Shown: positions 1 through 10,792, counted from the stretch's first letter. The stretch: DNA of 64,000 nt from Janthinobacterium sp. J1-1 (GCF_030944405.1 NZ_CP132339.1:5952001-6016000), one strand, 5' to 3'. Program-made: numbers and translations. The notes: generated by a model not told the origin, from the letters alone.

Positions 1-844
1 GCGGCAGCAGCGGATTGATCTTGCCATCGTCCTGCTGGCGCGCATACAGCAGCAATTGCAGCCAGCGCTGCAGCTGGCGCCGGCCCAGCAGGGTGATGGC
101 CTGGTTAAAACTGGTGATGGTCGCCGTGAAACCGAAGGCGGCCGAGTTGACCAGTTTGAGCAGATGATAGGCCAGCGCCGGATCCTGCTTGAGCGGCACT
201 TCGAGTTCCTGCACGTCGGCGTCGCGCGCCAGCAGGCCCAGCAGCGCCAGCAGGCGGCGGCGCGAGGTGCCCTCTTCCGCTTCGCTGTGGCGGCGCGCGC
301 TGCGCAGCGCGTAGTCGCCGGCAAACCAGCTGGCGCCCAGCGCCGCCACGGCGGCCAGGCTGTCGGTATCGGCAATATTGTAGGCCAGGTGGGGACCGGG
401 CAAGGTCATCAGCTGATGCAGGCCCGGCAGTTCGCCGGCCGCATCGATGCCCAGCGCGCGCGCGTCGACATATGCTGCCGTGACGGGACCGGCGCCCGGG
501 CCGTCGAGCACGATGCGGTAGCCGGCCTCGCGCCAATGCAAGCAGGTTTTCTGGACTTGTTTATTCGCGGCCGCGGCGGCGGGCAGGCGGAAGATGGTGC
601 GCTGTGGCACGAGGTGCGGCAGGAGCTGGGACAGCAACGCTTCGTCCGCGCCATGCGGGTCGCTGACGGGAATGATGCAATCGAGCGGCGCCAGGTGGGC
701 GTAGACATCGGCCACCGCCAGCGCGGCCAGCAGTGCGCCCGTTTGCTGCGGAACATGAAAGCTGACCGCCACCCACTCGTTATGCGCGTTGGCAACTGCT
801 TGTAATCCCACCAAAGGAAACAGGTTTGATTCAGACGTTGACAT
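1..844 (-). CDS. HDOD-domain protein, partial (C-terminus outside window)
   Basis: The first 281 codons of a reverse-strand gene run off the left edge. The start is the ATG at 844 (MSTSESNLFPLVGLQAVANA). Residues 1 to about 190 resemble the degenerate EAL-like half of the YuxH-type EAL-HDOD proteins, but I see no catalytic EAL motif. From about residue 195 the sequence is HDOD-like, with SRRRLLALLGLLARDADVQE and the characteristic LLKLVNSAAFGF near residues 229-240. HDOD proteins are non-enzymatic scaffolds in signalling and cyclic di-GMP networks. The ribosome site is weak. The HDOD call is firm; the degenerate EAL half is inferred. Confidence 0.8.
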   Translation of the reverse strand, partial: MSTSESNLFPLVGLQAVANAHNEWVAVSFHVPQQTGALLAALAVADVYAHLAPLDCIIPVSDPHGADEALLSQLLPHLVPQRTIFRLPAAAAANKQVQKTCLHWREAGYRIVLDGPGAGPVTAAYVDARALGIDAAGELPGLHQLMTLPGPHLAYNIADTDSLAAVAALGASWFAGDYALRSARRHSEAEEGTSRRRLLALLGLLARDADVQELEVPLKQDPALAYHLLKLVNSAAFGFTATITSFNQAITLLGRRQLQRWLQLLLYARQQDDGKINPLLP

Positions 845-1041
845 CGATCATCTCGTAGGGGGTAAGGCAAAAATAGTCAATAAACCTGGTATCGCCGGCA
901 AGCTGGCCAAAGCGGGCATGACAGTTCGACAGCAAGAATCATTCTATCCGAATCTCACGCGCACAACAGTTTAATATTGGCAATAAATGTTCAAAAAAAA
1001 CATTCTATCAAGAAACTAACCTCGCACGCGCACTGCTCCTG

Positions 1042-1677
1042 TCACGCCGCACCGGCATCGAATTGCGCGTGCTCGACCGCGTATTTGATCAGTTCGGCCT
1101 GTCCTTCGATGCCCAGCTTGCGCTTGATGTTCAGGCGGTGGGTCTCGACCGTGCGCACGCTCAGGTCCAGGTCGCGCGCGATCTGCTTGTTCGACTGGCC
1201 GCCCGCGATATGCTGCAGCACCTGCTGTTCGCGCAGGGTCAGGAAAGTGTCTTGCACTTGCGGGCGTGACAGCTGCCTGGCCAGCGCCGCGCTGTAATAA
1301 ATACCGCCGGACATCACCGTCTCGATGGCGAAGACGATATCCTTGCCGGGCGCATCTTTCAGCACGTAGCCGCGCGCGCCGGCGGCAATCGCCTGCGACA
1401 CGTATTCGAGCTTGTCGTGCATGGACAGGATCAGCACGGCGATCTGCGGAAACGCCTGCTTGAACAGGCCGGTCGCTTCGATGCCATTGGTGCCGCGCAT
1501 ATTGATGTCCATCAGCACCAGGTCCACCTGGTGCGCGCGCGCCTGCTGCAGCGCTTCGTCCGCGCCGCCGGCCTCGGCCACCACGTCGAAATGCGGCACC
1601 GCCTCCAGGCGCGCGCGCAAGCCGTCGCGCACCAGCGGGTGATCGTCGACCAGCAAAATGCGTATGGTTTCAGTCAT
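1042..1677 (-). CDS. NarL/FixJ-family response regulator
   Basis: This 211-residue protein has an N-terminal receiver domain (about 5-120) and a C-terminal LuxR-type helix-turn-helix (about 147-208). The acidic pair D11-D12, the phospho-acceptor D57 (LVLMDINMRG) and the lysine of YVLKDAP are all present, so it should be phosphorylated normally. It follows the histidine kinase at 1690-3060 with a 12-base gap, so the two form an operon and a cognate pair. cstA diverges from them, which suggests that cstA-ybdD is the target. That target is inferred from position only. Confidence 0.93.
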   Translation of the reverse strand: MTETIRILLVDDHPLVRDGLRARLEAVPHFDVVAEAGGADEALQQARAHQVDLVLMDINMRGTNGIEATGLFKQAFPQIAVLILSMHDKLEYVSQAIAAGARGYVLKDAPGKDIVFAIETVMSGGIYYSAALARQLSRPQVQDTFLTLREQQVLQHIAGGQSNKQIARDLDLSVRTVETHRLNIKRKLGIEGQAELIKYAVEHAQFDAGAA

Positions 1678-1689
1678 GAGTCTGTTCAG

Positions 1690-3060
1690 TCATCGTTGTG
1701 GATTGAAGGGCAGGCGCGCCAGCACCACCGTGCCGCCGGGCGCCGAGGCGATATGCAGGCTGCCGCCGATGGCTTCCATGCGTTCCGTCATGTTGCGCAG
1801 GCCGATGCCGCGCTGCGGGTGCAGGGCGATGCCGTCGGCGTCGAAGCCGCCGCCATTGTCCTCGATGCGCAGCTCGACCACGCCGTGTGCTTCGCGCAGG
1901 CCGACCAGCACTTCGCTGGCATTGGCATGACGCTCGCTGTTGGTCAGCGCTTCCTGGGCGATACGGAACAGCACCGTATTGACCATGTCGGGCAAGCCTT
2001 CGCCGGCATCAGGCGGGCTGGCCGCAAAGCTGGCCTGGGCGCTGCTGCTGTCATTGTATTCGTGCACCAGGTGGTCGAGCGCGGCGCCCAGGCCCAGGTC
2101 GTCGAGGATGGCCGGGCGCAGATTGTGCGAAATGCGGCGCACTTCGCCGAGCACCTTGTTCAGTTGCTCGGCGGCCCGTTCGAACGTGGCCGGCGCCTTC
2201 GCCTGCTGTTCGGCATTGCCGGACAGGCGCGCGATGCCGGCCTCGATCTGCAGCTTGATCGACACCAGCCACTGGCTGATGCCGTCATGCAGATCGCGCG
2301 ACAGCCGCGCCCGCTCCTCCTCCTGCGACTCGACCACCCGCTGCGCCAGCACTTTCAGCTTGGCGTCGGCCACGCGCAGTTCGCGGATATTGAGCACCAG
2401 ACCGCAGCCGGCCACCACCAGCGCACCGAGAATGGCGATGGCCGCGATCCACAGCATGGTCGAGCGGATATTGGCGAACTGCTGGGCGCCGACCTTGGCC
2501 AGCGCCTGGTCCACATCGTCCATATAGATGCCGGTGCCCATCATCCAGCCCCATTCCGGCATCAGGATCACATAGCCCAGCTTTGGCGCCGACTTATTGC
2601 TGGACGGCTTGACCCAGTTGTAGCGCTCGAAGCCGCCGCCGCTCCTGGCACGCTGCAGCAGGCGCTGGATGGTCAGATTGCCGTTCGCGTCGCGCAGCTC
2701 CCACAAATTCTGCCCCACCAGTTCGGGCTGGCGCGGATGCATCAGCGAATTGCCTTGCAAATCGTAGATAAAGAAATAGCCGTCGTCGCCATAGCTGAGC
2801 GCGGCCAGGATGCGCTTGGCCTCCTCTTGCGTGGCGGCATCCTTGCGGCCCGACTTGACCAGCTTGGCAATCGAGTGGCTGGCCAGGGTCACATAGTGCC
2901 GCAGTTCCGACTCCTTGCTGGCCAGGTAGGCCTGCTCGATGGTGGCGCGCTGCTGCTCGGCCAGGATCAAGGCCTGGTGGCGCACCGCAAAGGCGATCGC
3001 GCACATGGCCAGGATCAGCGGCGTGATGGCCAGGAAGATGACTTTCTGTCGTAGTTTCAT
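1690..3060 (-). CDS. Cache-domain sensor histidine kinase (HisKA_3)
   Basis: The protein has 456 residues from the ATG at 3060 (MKLRQKV); a TTG four codons upstream is possible but less likely. An N-terminal membrane segment (about 7-27) precedes a periplasmic single-Cache domain with YFFIYDLQGNSLMHPRQPEL and GWMMGTGIYMDDV. A second membrane segment (near 205-225) leads to a HisKA_3 dimerisation motif (RARLSRDLHDGISQWL, phosphorylated His in RDLHDG) and a HATPase domain ending in RGIGLRNMTERMEAIGG. Cache domains of this class usually bind small carboxylates or similar ligands. Divergence from cstA suggests that it senses pyruvate or a related carbon source; this is inference. Confidence 0.9.
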   Translation of the reverse strand: MKLRQKVIFLAITPLILAMCAIAFAVRHQALILAEQQRATIEQAYLASKESELRHYVTLASHSIAKLVKSGRKDAATQEEAKRILAALSYGDDGYFFIYDLQGNSLMHPRQPELVGQNLWELRDANGNLTIQRLLQRARSGGGFERYNWVKPSSNKSAPKLGYVILMPEWGWMMGTGIYMDDVDQALAKVGAQQFANIRSTMLWIAAIAILGALVVAGCGLVLNIRELRVADAKLKVLAQRVVESQEEERARLSRDLHDGISQWLVSIKLQIEAGIARLSGNAEQQAKAPATFERAAEQLNKVLGEVRRISHNLRPAILDDLGLGAALDHLVHEYNDSSSAQASFAASPPDAGEGLPDMVNTVLFRIAQEALTNSERHANASEVLVGLREAHGVVELRIEDNGGGFDADGIALHPQRGIGLRNMTERMEAIGGSLHIASAPGGTVVLARLPFNPQR

Positions 3061-3138
3061 GACCTGGCGCAATGGTGGTGGATGGTAGTGGATTGAAGCG
3101 TCGAGACTGCGATTTTACGCGGCTGCCTGCCGCCCGGC

Positions 3139-3206
3139 CTGCGTAGTAATACTGAGCGTTACTGCGTAGTGCTGCGCTTGCCAGCATTATACGGTTGGTG
3201 AATACT
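3139..3206 (+). promoter_or_regulatory. Putative cstA promoter with upstream activator repeats
   Basis: A -35 element TTGCCA (3178-3183) and a -10 element AATACT (3201-3206) are separated by 17 bases. Just upstream, CTGCGTAGT occurs twice as a direct repeat (3139-3147 and 3162-3170). An AGTAA/TTACT inverted repeat (3145-3149/3159-3163) lies across them. The position upstream of the -35 suits activation by the adjacent NarL-type regulator. The elements are visible; the regulator assignment is inferred. Confidence 0.5.
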
Positions 3207-3303
3207 CGGCATAAGCTGCGCATACTGAACAAACTGGCAACGACCAGGGCACGACAGGGTAACCAATACAGGGTGCAGCGCCCGTCAAATTTCTGGAGGA
3301 AGC

Positions 3304-5364
3304 ATGAACCGCATTTTCAAACAGCTCGGCTGGGCAGCGCTTGCGCTGGCCGGCGCGGCGTCACTGGGCGTGGTCGCCCTGCAACGCGGCGAACCGATCA
3401 GCGCCATCTGGATCGTGATCGCCGCCGTCTGCGTCTATCTGATCGCCTACCGTTTCTACAGCCTGTTTATCGCCGACAAGGTCCTCGGCCTGGACGCGCG
3501 CCGCATGACCCCGGCCTTCAAGCACAACGATGGCCTGGACCACGTTCCCACCAATAAATACGTGCTGTTTGGCCACCATTTCGCGGCGATTGCCGGCGCC
3601 GGCCCGCTGGTCGGCCCGGTGCTGGCCGCGCAAATGGGCTACCTGCCCGGCATGCTGTGGATTTTGGCCGGCGTGGTGTTTGCCGGCGCGGTGCAGGACT
3701 TTATCGTGCTGTTCATTTCCATGCGCCGCGACGGCCGCTCGCTGGGCGACCTGATCAAGGCCGAGCTGGGCGAGATTCCCGGCATGATCGCCCTGCTGGG
3801 CTGCTTCATGATCATGGTGATTATTTTGGCCGTGCTGGCCCTGATCGTCGTCAAGGCGCTGACCGGCTCGCCATGGGGCAGCTTTACCGTGATGGCGACG
3901 ATACCGATCGCCCTGTTCATGGGCGTGTACTCACGCTTTATCCGCGTGGGACGTATCGGCGAAGTGTCGATCATCGGTTTCATCCTGCTGATGCTGGCCA
4001 TTATCGGCGGCCAGTATGTGCAGGAACACGCCGTGCTGGGCGCGATGTTCACCTTTACCGGCACCGAGCTGACCTGGATGCTGATCGGCTACGGCTTTGT
4101 CGCTTCCGTGCTGCCCGTGTGGCTGCTGCTGGCGCCGCGCGATTACCTGTCCACTTTCCTGAAAATCGGCACCATCGTCGGCCTGGCGGTCGGCATCATC
4201 GTCGTCGCGCCTTACCTGAAAATGCCGGCCATGACCAAGTTCATCGACGGCTCCGGCCCGGTCTGGTCGGGCAATCTGTTCCCCTTCCTGTTCATCACGA
4301 TTGCTTGCGGCGCCGTGTCCGGCTTCCATGCCCTGATTTCGTCGGGCACCACGCCGAAGATGATTGAAAACGAAAGCCATGCCCGCTTTATCGGCTATGG
4401 CGCCATGCTGATGGAATCGTTTGTCGCCATCATGGCCCTGGTGGCCGCCTCGACCATCGAGCCGGGCATCTATTTCGCCATGAACAGCCCGGCCGCGCTG
4501 ATCGGCACCACCGCCGAGTCGGCCGCGCAGGCGATCTCGCAATGGGGCTTTTATGTGACGCCTGAAATGCTGACGCAAACGGCCAAGGACGTGGGCGAGC
4601 ACACCATTATCTCGCGCGCCGGCGGCGCACCGACCCTGGCGGTCGGCATGGCGCAGATTCTGTCCGGCGCCATCGGCGGCAAGGCCATGATGGCGTTCTG
4701 GTACCACTTCGCCATCCTGTTCGAAGCGCTGTTCATCCTGACCGCCGTCGACGCGGGCACCCGCGCCGGCCGCTTCATGCTGCAGGACTTGCTGGGCAGT
4801 TTCGTGCCAGCGCTGAAACAGACGGAAAACGTGATCGCCAACCTGCTGGCCACGGGCCTGTGCGTGGCGGCCTGGGGCTACTTCCTGTACCAGGGCGTGG
4901 TCGATCCGCTGGGCGGCATCAACACCTTGTGGCCGCTGTTCGGCATCGCCAACCAGATGCTGGCGGCGATTGCGCTGATCCTCGGTACCTGCGTGCTGTT
5001 CAAGATGAAGCGCGGCCAGTACGCATGGGTAACGATTACGCCCACCATCTGGCTGCTGCTGTGCACCCTGACGGCCGGCTGGCAAAAGATTTTCGACGCC
5101 AATCCGCGCGTCGGTTTCCTGGCCCATGCCGACAAGTACTCGGCGGCGCTCGATGCGGGTCAGTTGCTGGCGCCGGCCAAGTCGGTGGCGCAGATGCAGC
5201 AGATCATCTTCAACGACTACCTGGACGCGGGCCTGGCCGGCTTCTTCGTGATCGTGGTGATCAGCGTGCTGTTCTTCGGCATCCGCACCATCCTGAAGGC
5301 GCGCGCCGACAGCAAGCCCAGCACCAGGGAAACGCCGTACCAGGCCATGCCGACGGTGCCATAA
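3304..5364 (+). CDS. cstA: Carbon starvation protein CstA family transporter
   Basis: The 686-residue polytopic inner-membrane protein belongs to the CstA/BtsT family (pyruvate or peptide uptake under carbon limitation). Family hallmarks are visible: NKYVLFGHHFAAIAGAGPLV near residues 80-100, GAVQDFIVLFISMRRDGRSL, SGFHALISSGTTPKMIENE and LFILTAVDAGTRAGRFMLQD. The start has a good GGAGGA ribosome site (TTCTGGAGGAAGCATG). The stop codon overlaps the start of the YbdD-like gene by one base. A two-component system lies divergently upstream. Family assignment is secure; whether pyruvate or peptides are carried cannot be told from sequence. Confidence 0.95.
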   Translation: MNRIFKQLGWAALALAGAASLGVVALQRGEPISAIWIVIAAVCVYLIAYRFYSLFIADKVLGLDARRMTPAFKHNDGLDHVPTNKYVLFGHHFAAIAGAGPLVGPVLAAQMGYLPGMLWILAGVVFAGAVQDFIVLFISMRRDGRSLGDLIKAELGEIPGMIALLGCFMIMVIILAVLALIVVKALTGSPWGSFTVMATIPIALFMGVYSRFIRVGRIGEVSIIGFILLMLAIIGGQYVQEHAVLGAMFTFTGTELTWMLIGYGFVASVLPVWLLLAPRDYLSTFLKIGTIVGLAVGIIVVAPYLKMPAMTKFIDGSGPVWSGNLFPFLFITIACGAVSGFHALISSGTTPKMIENESHARFIGYGAMLMESFVAIMALVAASTIEPGIYFAMNSPAALIGTTAESAAQAISQWGFYVTPEMLTQTAKDVGEHTIISRAGGAPTLAVGMAQILSGAIGGKAMMAFWYHFAILFEALFILTAVDAGTRAGRFMLQDLLGSFVPALKQTENVIANLLATGLCVAAWGYFLYQGVVDPLGGINTLWPLFGIANQMLAAIALILGTCVLFKMKRGQYAWVTITPTIWLLLCTLTAGWQKIFDANPRVGFLAHADKYSAALDAGQLLAPAKSVAQMQQIIFNDYLDAGLAGFFVIVVISVLFFGIRTILKARADSKPSTRETPYQAMPTVP

Positions 5365-5564
5365 TGATCGATGAAATCCTCAAGGCAGGCCGCTATCTCG
5401 GGCAAAGCATGCGGCTGATGTGCGGCCTGCCCGAGTACGATACCTATGTGGCGCACCGGGAAATCACCCATCCCGGCGAGCCGATGATGACGTACGAGGA
5501 ATTCTTCCGCGAACGCCAGGAAGCGCGCTACGGCGGCGCTGGCAAGCGCGGCGGTTGTTGCTGA
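5364..5564 (+). CDS. YbdD/YjiX family small protein
   Basis: This 66-residue protein begins within the last base of the cstA stop (TAATG overlap), so translation is coupled. It shows the family pattern GRYLGQSMRLMCGLPEYDTY, HREITHPGEPMMTYEEFFRE, and a Cys-rich tail GKRGGCC. In enterobacteria the paralogues ybdD and yjiX follow cstA and btsT in the same way, and a YbdD-type partner is associated with CstA-family transport. The molecular role is not well defined. Confidence 0.93.
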   Translation: MIDEILKAGRYLGQSMRLMCGLPEYDTYVAHREITHPGEPMMTYEEFFRERQEARYGGAGKRGGCC

Positions 5565-5611
5565 TGACGCTACGCTGATCTTTTCTTTATCTCACTCCGC
5601 ATCAGAAGGCT

Positions 5612-5659
5612 GGGGTCAGACGGGGACGCCAAGTCCCGACGGGTCTGACCCCTTTTTTT
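5612..5659 (+). terminator. Rho-independent terminator after cstA-ybdD
   Basis: GGGGTCAGAC (5612-5621) pairs with GTCTGACCCC (5643-5652), and seven T follow. An inner GGGAC/GTCCC pair extends the hairpin. It lies 47 bases after the ybdD stop. The arms share the GGTCTGACCCC core with the repeat at 16788-16851, so this may be a dispersed palindromic repeat acting as a terminator. Confidence 0.8.
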
Positions 5660-5793
5660 GTTTGGTTCCCCTCCCCTCTGTCCCCTTCCCTATCTTTAGA
5701 CCCACATCAACATCCGGGTCAGCCATCACGCTTATATTTTTCCTATGGGAATTAATTAAAAAATAGCAATATTGCCCGGAGGATGTCCGTCCC

Positions 5794-8628
5794 ATGTTCA
5801 ACTTTCAACGCGCCAGCATCAGCCAGAAACTGACCATGATCTCGGTGTTGTCCTCCGGCAGTGCGCTGCTGCTGGTGTTCGTGGCGTTTGCCGCCACGGC
5901 CGTGCTCAGCCACAAGGAAGACGAGAGCCGCCAGTTGCTGTCGCTGGCCGGCGTGATCGGCGCGGCCGGCGCGGCGCCCATGCTCGCGGGCAAGACGGGC
6001 CAGGCGCAGCAGTTGCTGGCCGCCCTGCAGGCGCGCGACGAGATCGTGCAGGCGGCCCTGTATGACCGCCGCGGCAAGGTGTTTGCCGTGTATCGCGCCG
6101 CGCAGCCACGGCTGGAAAGCGCACCGGCCGAGGCGATGGCGCCGGAGCGTTTGTCCGAACTGCTGGCCGCGCCCGTGACGCCCGGTGCGCGCGCCGCGCT
6201 GGCGCGCTCGATGCGGCTGTACCGCCCCGTGCTGCACCACGACGAAGTGGTCGGCGCGATCATGATCGAAACCGATCTGTACCAGATGTGGCGCGATATC
6301 GTGCGCCACTTGGGCGCCATCAGCGGCGCCACCATGCTGTCGTTCCTGGTGGCGCTGATACTGGCCGGGCGCTTCAAGAGCCTGATCGCCGAGCCGATTA
6401 CCAAGCTGATCGATACGGCAAAAAAAGTGTCGAGCAGCCAGACCTACAGCCACCGCATCGCCCACCAGCGCAGCGACGAGCTGGGCGTGCTGATCGACAG
6501 CTTCAACGACATGCTGGCGCAGATCGACAGCCGCGACAGCACCCTGGCCAGTTACCGCGACCAGTTGGAGCGCCAGGTGAGCGTGCGCACCGAGCAGCTG
6601 GAAAAGGCCAAGGACGCGGCCGAGGCCGCCAGCCAGGCGAAAAGCGCATTTCTCGCCACCATGAGCCATGAAATCCGCACCCCCATGAATGGCGTGCTGG
6701 GCATGACGGAACTGCTGCTGGCCAGCGCGCTCACGCCGCAGCAGCGCCACTACACCAGCATGGTCCAGCGGTCCGGGCAGAATTTGCTAGTGATCATCAA
6801 CGACATCCTCGACTTTTCCAAGATCGAGGCGGGCAAGCTCAGCGTCGAATATATCCGCTTCAATTTCCGCGAGCTGCTCGACGATATAGAACATGTGTTC
6901 ACGCCCCAGGCGGAAGCGAAAAATATCCGCCTGGAATTCGATATCGCCAATGATATTCCGATCGCCATCTGCGGCGACCCGAACCGGCTGCGCCAGATCA
7001 TCGTCAACCTGCTGGGCAACGCCATCAAGTTCACCGAAACCGGCAAGGTCACGGTGAAGGTGGAAGTGTGCCGCGAGGACAACCCCAGCGTGGGCCTGCG
7101 CTTCGAGGTACACGACACGGGCATCGGCGTATCGAGCGAGGCACGCTCGCGCATCTTCGATTCGTTTTCGCAGGCCGACGGTTCCACCACGCGCAAGCAT
7201 GGCGGCACCGGCCTGGGCCTGACGATTTCGAAGCAGCTGGTGGAGCTGATGGGCGGGAAAATCGGTGTCGATAATGCTTTAACGCAAGGCTCCATCTTCT
7301 GGTTCGACGTAAATTTCGATAAGCGGCGCGTCGACAGTGACGATCCATCTTTCAATCTGAACAGCACGCGGGGGATACGCGCCTTGATCGTCGACCACAC
7401 ACCTGCCAGCCGCGCCGTGCTTGAACGCCAGATGGCCAGCTGGCACATCGCCAGCGACAGCGCCAGCTCGGCCGGCGACTGCCTGGCCAGGCTGCGCGCC
7501 GCGGTCGATGCCGGCCAACCCTACACGGTGGCCCTGCTCGACATGGAACTGCCGCGCACCAGCGGCCTGGCGCTGGCCGCCACCATCAAGAGCGACCCGC
7601 AGCTGGCCGAACTGAAACTGCTGCTGCTGAGCACCGAACGGGGCGCGGCCGACCCGGTCCAGCGGCGCGAAGCGGGGGTCGCCTTCCAGCTGATCAAGCC
7701 GGCGCGCGAATGCGACCTGTTCGACTGCATCGTCACCGCGCCGCGCGCCAGCGAAAGCCTGCGCATCCATCCGCCGCATGCTGCCCGGCAAACTAGCCGC
7801 CGGCAACGGCGCCGCGTGCTGCTGGCCGAAGACAATCCCGTCAATGTCGAAGTGGCGCTGGCCATGCTCGACAGCCTGGGGCTGGACGTGGTGTGCGCCC
7901 ACAACGGCGAGGAAGCGCTGCACGCGGCCCGCGCCGAAGAGTTCGACCTGGTGCTGATGGATTGCCAGATGCCGGTGATGGACGGCTTTGCGGCCACCGC
8001 GGAAATCCGCCGCCATGAACAGCACGCCAGCCACGCGCGCATGCTGCCGATCGTGGCGATCACCGCCAACGCGCTGCAGGGCGACCGCGAATCGTGCCTG
8101 GCGGCCGGCATGGATGATTACCTGAGCAAACCTTTTACCCAGCAGGAACTGGCCAACACCCTGGCGCGCTGGATCGCCCTGCCGCGCGCGGCCACCGTGC
8201 ACCATGCGGACGAGGTCATCGATACGCCGCCGGCCAGGCCGCAAGCGGTGAACTTGCCTGCGGTGGAACCGTCGGCCGAACTGAATCTGCAGGCGCTGGA
8301 CAATATCCGCGCCCTGTCCGGCACGGGAGGTGAGGTTTTGCTGGAAAAAGTCATCAACGCATTTACCGGCGACACGCCGCGCCAGCTGGCCAGCTTGCGG
8401 GTGGCGATTGCCGCGCAGGATACCGAGGCCATGCGCAGGGTGGCGCACAGCCTCAAGTCCGGCAGCGCCAACGTCGGCGCCGACGCGCTGGCGCTGCAGT
8501 GCAAGGAGATGGAAAAACTGGGTCGCGCCGGCAGCACCGACGGCGCGGCCAGGCTGCTGCACAGCATGGATCAGCAATTCCTGGCGGTGCGCGACGCCTT
8601 GGGCAGACTCCTCGTGAAGGAACATTGA
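5794..8628 (+). CDS. Hybrid sensor histidine kinase (HAMP-HisKA-HATPase-REC-REC-HPt)
   Basis: The 944-residue membrane kinase starts after a clear GGAGGA site (5778-5783). Order: membrane segment (about 16-38), periplasmic region, second membrane segment (about 172-192), HAMP, coiled coil, HisKA with H292 in [13 protein letters not shown], HATPase ending in [12 protein letters not shown], a first receiver (about 525-645), a second receiver and an HPt domain. The second receiver is complete (AEDNPVN, phospho-acceptor D723). The first keeps D583, but its usual acidic pair reads VDH, so it may be a weak or regulatory receiver. The HPt histidine is H885 ([13 protein letters not shown]). The stop is one base before the next start, so the downstream cyclic di-GMP protein is a likely output. 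Confidence 0.93.
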   Translation: MFNFQRASISQKLTMISVLSSGSALLLVFVAFAATAVLSHKEDESRQLLSLAGVIGAAGAAPMLAGKTGQAQQLLAALQARDEIVQAALYDRRGKVFAVYRAAQPRLESAPAEAMAPERLSELLAAPVTPGARAALARSMRLYRPVLHHDEVVGAIMIETDLYQMWRDIVRHLGAISGATMLSFLVALILAGRFKSLIAEPITKLIDTAKKVSSSQTYSHRIAHQRSDELGVLIDSFNDMLAQIDSRDSTLASYRDQLERQVSVRTEQLEKAKDAAEAASQAKSAFLATMSHEIRTPMNGVLGMTELLLASALTPQQRHYTSMVQRSGQNLLVIINDILDFSKIEAGKLSVEYIRFNFRELLDDIEHVFTPQAEAKNIRLEFDIANDIPIAICGDPNRLRQIIVNLLGNAIKFTETGKVTVKVEVCREDNPSVGLRFEVHDTGIGVSSEARSRIFDSFSQADGSTTRKHGGTGLGLTISKQLVELMGGKIGVDNALTQGSIFWFDVNFDKRRVDSDDPSFNLNSTRGIRALIVDHTPASRAVLERQMASWHIASDSASSAGDCLARLRAAVDAGQPYTVALLDMELPRTSGLALAATIKSDPQLAELKLLLLSTERGAADPVQRREAGVAFQLIKPARECDLFDCIVTAPRASESLRIHPPHAARQTSRRQRRRVLLAEDNPVNVEVALAMLDSLGLDVVCAHNGEEALHAARAEEFDLVLMDCQMPVMDGFAATAEIRRHEQHASHARMLPIVAITANALQGDRESCLAAGMDDYLSKPFTQQELANTLARWIALPRAATVHHADEVIDTPPARPQAVNLPAVEPSAELNLQALDNIRALSGTGGEVLLEKVINAFTGDTPRQLASLRVAIAAQDTEAMRRVAHSLKSGSANVGADALALQCKEMEKLGRAGSTDGAARLLHSMDQQFLAVRDALGRLLVKEH

Positions 8629-8629
8629 C

Positions 8630-10792
8630 ATGACAGCGCCTATCTCTCCCAAACGCGGCCTGGTGCTGGTGGCCGACGACGACCCCGTGATGCGCCTGCT
8701 GATGCGGCAAATGCTGACGCAAGTGGGCCTGGACGTGATCGAAGCCGAAGACGGCGTGCAGGCGCTGGCCAGCTACAAGCTCAAGGGTCCCGACCTGGTC
8801 ATGCTCGACGTCGACATGCCGGCCATGGACGGCTTTGGCGTGTGCCGCGAAATCCGCCGCCAGGAAGGCAATGTCACCGTGCCCATCATCATGGTCACGG
8901 GCGGCGACGAAATCGAGGCCGTCACGCACGCCTATGAAGTGGGCGCCACCGATTTCATTTCCAAGCCGATCAACTGGCCGATCCTGGGCCACCGCGTGCT
9001 CTACGTGCTGCGCGCCAGTGACGCCATCGCCCGCCTGCGAATTGCCGACGCACACAACCGCGCCGTGCTGGCGGCGATTCCCGACACCTTCTTTCGCCTG
9101 AACCGCGACGGCTATTATCTCGACTACGAACAGGGCCACGACGCCAGCGCAGGCTTTTCCATAGAGAACTGCGTCGGCAGCCATATCAGCGACGTGCTGC
9201 CGGCCGAAATCGCCGCGCGCCTGGTCGACCAGATGCACAAGGTGCTGGCGACCCAGCATATCCGCTCGGTCGACTACACACTCACGCATGCCGACAGCAC
9301 GCGCCACTTCGAGGCGCGGCTGGTGTCGACAGGCCCCGACGAAGTGCTGGGGCTGGTGCGCGATATCAGCGAACGCAAGCGCACGGAAGAACAGATACGG
9401 CGCCTGGCGTATTGCGACAGCCTGACCGGCATCCCGAACCGGCAGGCGTTCCTGGAAACCCTGGAACGCGAACTGGTGCGCTCGAAAGAGCACGACAAGA
9501 AATTTGCCGTGCTGTTCATGGATCTCGACGCCTTCAAGCGCGTCAATGACACCCTGGGCCATGACGTCGGCGACCATCTGCTGAAAATCGTCTCGGAACG
9601 GCTGCGTGAAACCATCCGTCCCAGCGACCTGGTGCTGCGCGCCGAACATGAACTCGACGGCCAGTCGGGCGGCAGCAACCTGGCGCGCCTCGGCGGCGAC
9701 GAATTCACCATCCTGATCCCCGACCTGGAACGGGTGGAGGACGCGCTGAACGTGGCGCACCGGGTCAAGGAAGCCATGCGCCGGCCCTTCATGATCGCCA
9801 CGCATGAAATCTTCGTCACCGCCAGCATCGGCATTTCGCTGTACCCGGAAGACGGCGAAGACTGCAATTCCCTGCTGAAATATGCCGACACGGCCATGTA
9901 CCACGCCAAGAGCTGCGGCAAGAACAACGCCAAGCTCTACAGTTCTTCGCTGACGATGGAAATCATGAGCCACGTCAAGATGGAAGTGGGCCTGAGGAAA
10001 GCCCTGCAAAACAACGAGCTGTATTTGCTGTACCAGCCGCAGATCGACGTGCCCAGCACCCAGATCGTCGGCGTGGAAGCGCTGGTGCGCTGGCGCCATC
10101 CGGAACGGGGCATCATCTCGCCCACCGAGTTCATTCCGCTGGCCGAGGAAACCGGGCTGATCGTGCCGATCGGCGAATGGGTGCTGCGCACGGCCTGCAG
10201 CCAAGCCAAGGCGTGGCAGCGCGGCGGCCAACAGGCGATACGGATGGCGGTCAACCTGTCGGCCAAGCAGTTCAAGGATGAAAACCTGATGCAGATCGTG
10301 CTGTCGGCGCTGGCCGATACGGGCCTGGACGCGCGCCTGCTGGAACTGGAATTGACGGAAGGCACGCTGATGGATGACGCGCTCGCCACCATGGTGACCC
10401 TGGAGCAACTGCGCGGCATCGGCGTCTACCTGTCGATCGACGACTTCGGCACCGGCTATTCGTCGATGAATTACCTGAAACGCTTCGACGTGCGGGCCTT
10501 GAAGATCGACCGCAGCTTTATCGCCGGCCTGCCGCAGGATGCGGAAAACGCGGCCATCACGCGCGCCATCATCGCCATGGCGCATGGCCTGAAAATGGTG
10601 GTGGTGGCCGAAGGCGTGGAAACGGACGAGCAGTTGCTGATGCTGGAAGAGTACGGCTGCGACATGGCCCAGGGCTACTTTCTGGGCCACCCGTCGCCGC
10701 ACGATGCGATCTCGGCCATGCTGGCCCGGCAGGCGCACCCGCCCGCCAGCACGGCTGGCGTTACAAGACTTCGAAGACGAGGAGTTGCGTGA
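8630..10792 (+). CDS. REC-PAS-GGDEF-EAL cyclic di-GMP signalling protein
   Basis: This 720-residue cytoplasmic protein has a receiver (about 10-125, acceptor D60 in [11 protein letters not shown]), a PAS-like domain (about 140-255), a GGDEF domain with the intact signature at 355-359, and an EAL domain with an intact EAL motif at 483-485 followed by [19 protein letters not shown] and ALKIDRSFI are also conserved. Both synthesis and hydrolysis of cyclic di-GMP are therefore chemically possible; which dominates cannot be judged. A short insertion (about [11 protein letters not shown]) precedes GGDEF. It is probably controlled by the HPt of the preceding kinase. Its end overlaps the convergent gene at 10761 by 32 bases. 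Confidence 0.93.
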   Translation: MTAPISPKRGLVLVADDDPVMRLLMRQMLTQVGLDVIEAEDGVQALASYKLKGPDLVMLDVDMPAMDGFGVCREIRRQEGNVTVPIIMVTGGDEIEAVTHAYEVGATDFISKPINWPILGHRVLYVLRASDAIARLRIADAHNRAVLAAIPDTFFRLNRDGYYLDYEQGHDASAGFSIENCVGSHISDVLPAEIAARLVDQMHKVLATQHIRSVDYTLTHADSTRHFEARLVSTGPDEVLGLVRDISERKRTEEQIRRLAYCDSLTGIPNRQAFLETLERELVRSKEHDKKFAVLFMDLDAFKRVNDTLGHDVGDHLLKIVSERLRETIRPSDLVLRAEHELDGQSGGSNLARLGGDEFTILIPDLERVEDALNVAHRVKEAMRRPFMIATHEIFVTASIGISLYPEDGEDCNSLLKYADTAMYHAKSCGKNNAKLYSSSLTMEIMSHVKMEVGLRKALQNNELYLLYQPQIDVPSTQIVGVEALVRWRHPERGIISPTEFIPLAEETGLIVPIGEWVLRTACSQAKAWQRGGQQAIRMAVNLSAKQFKDENLMQIVLSALADTGLDARLLELELTEGTLMDDALATMVTLEQLRGIGVYLSIDDFGTGYSSMNYLKRFDVRALKIDRSFIAGLPQDAENAAITRAIIAMAHGLKMVVVAEGVETDEQLLMLEEYGCDMAQGYFLGHPSPHDAISAMLARQAHPPASTAGVTRLRRRGVA

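Noticed and set aside
8453..10738. 761-residue reverse frame opposite the GGDEF-EAL gene
   Set aside because: His/Arg/Gln-rich shadow of a clear multi-domain plus-strand protein.
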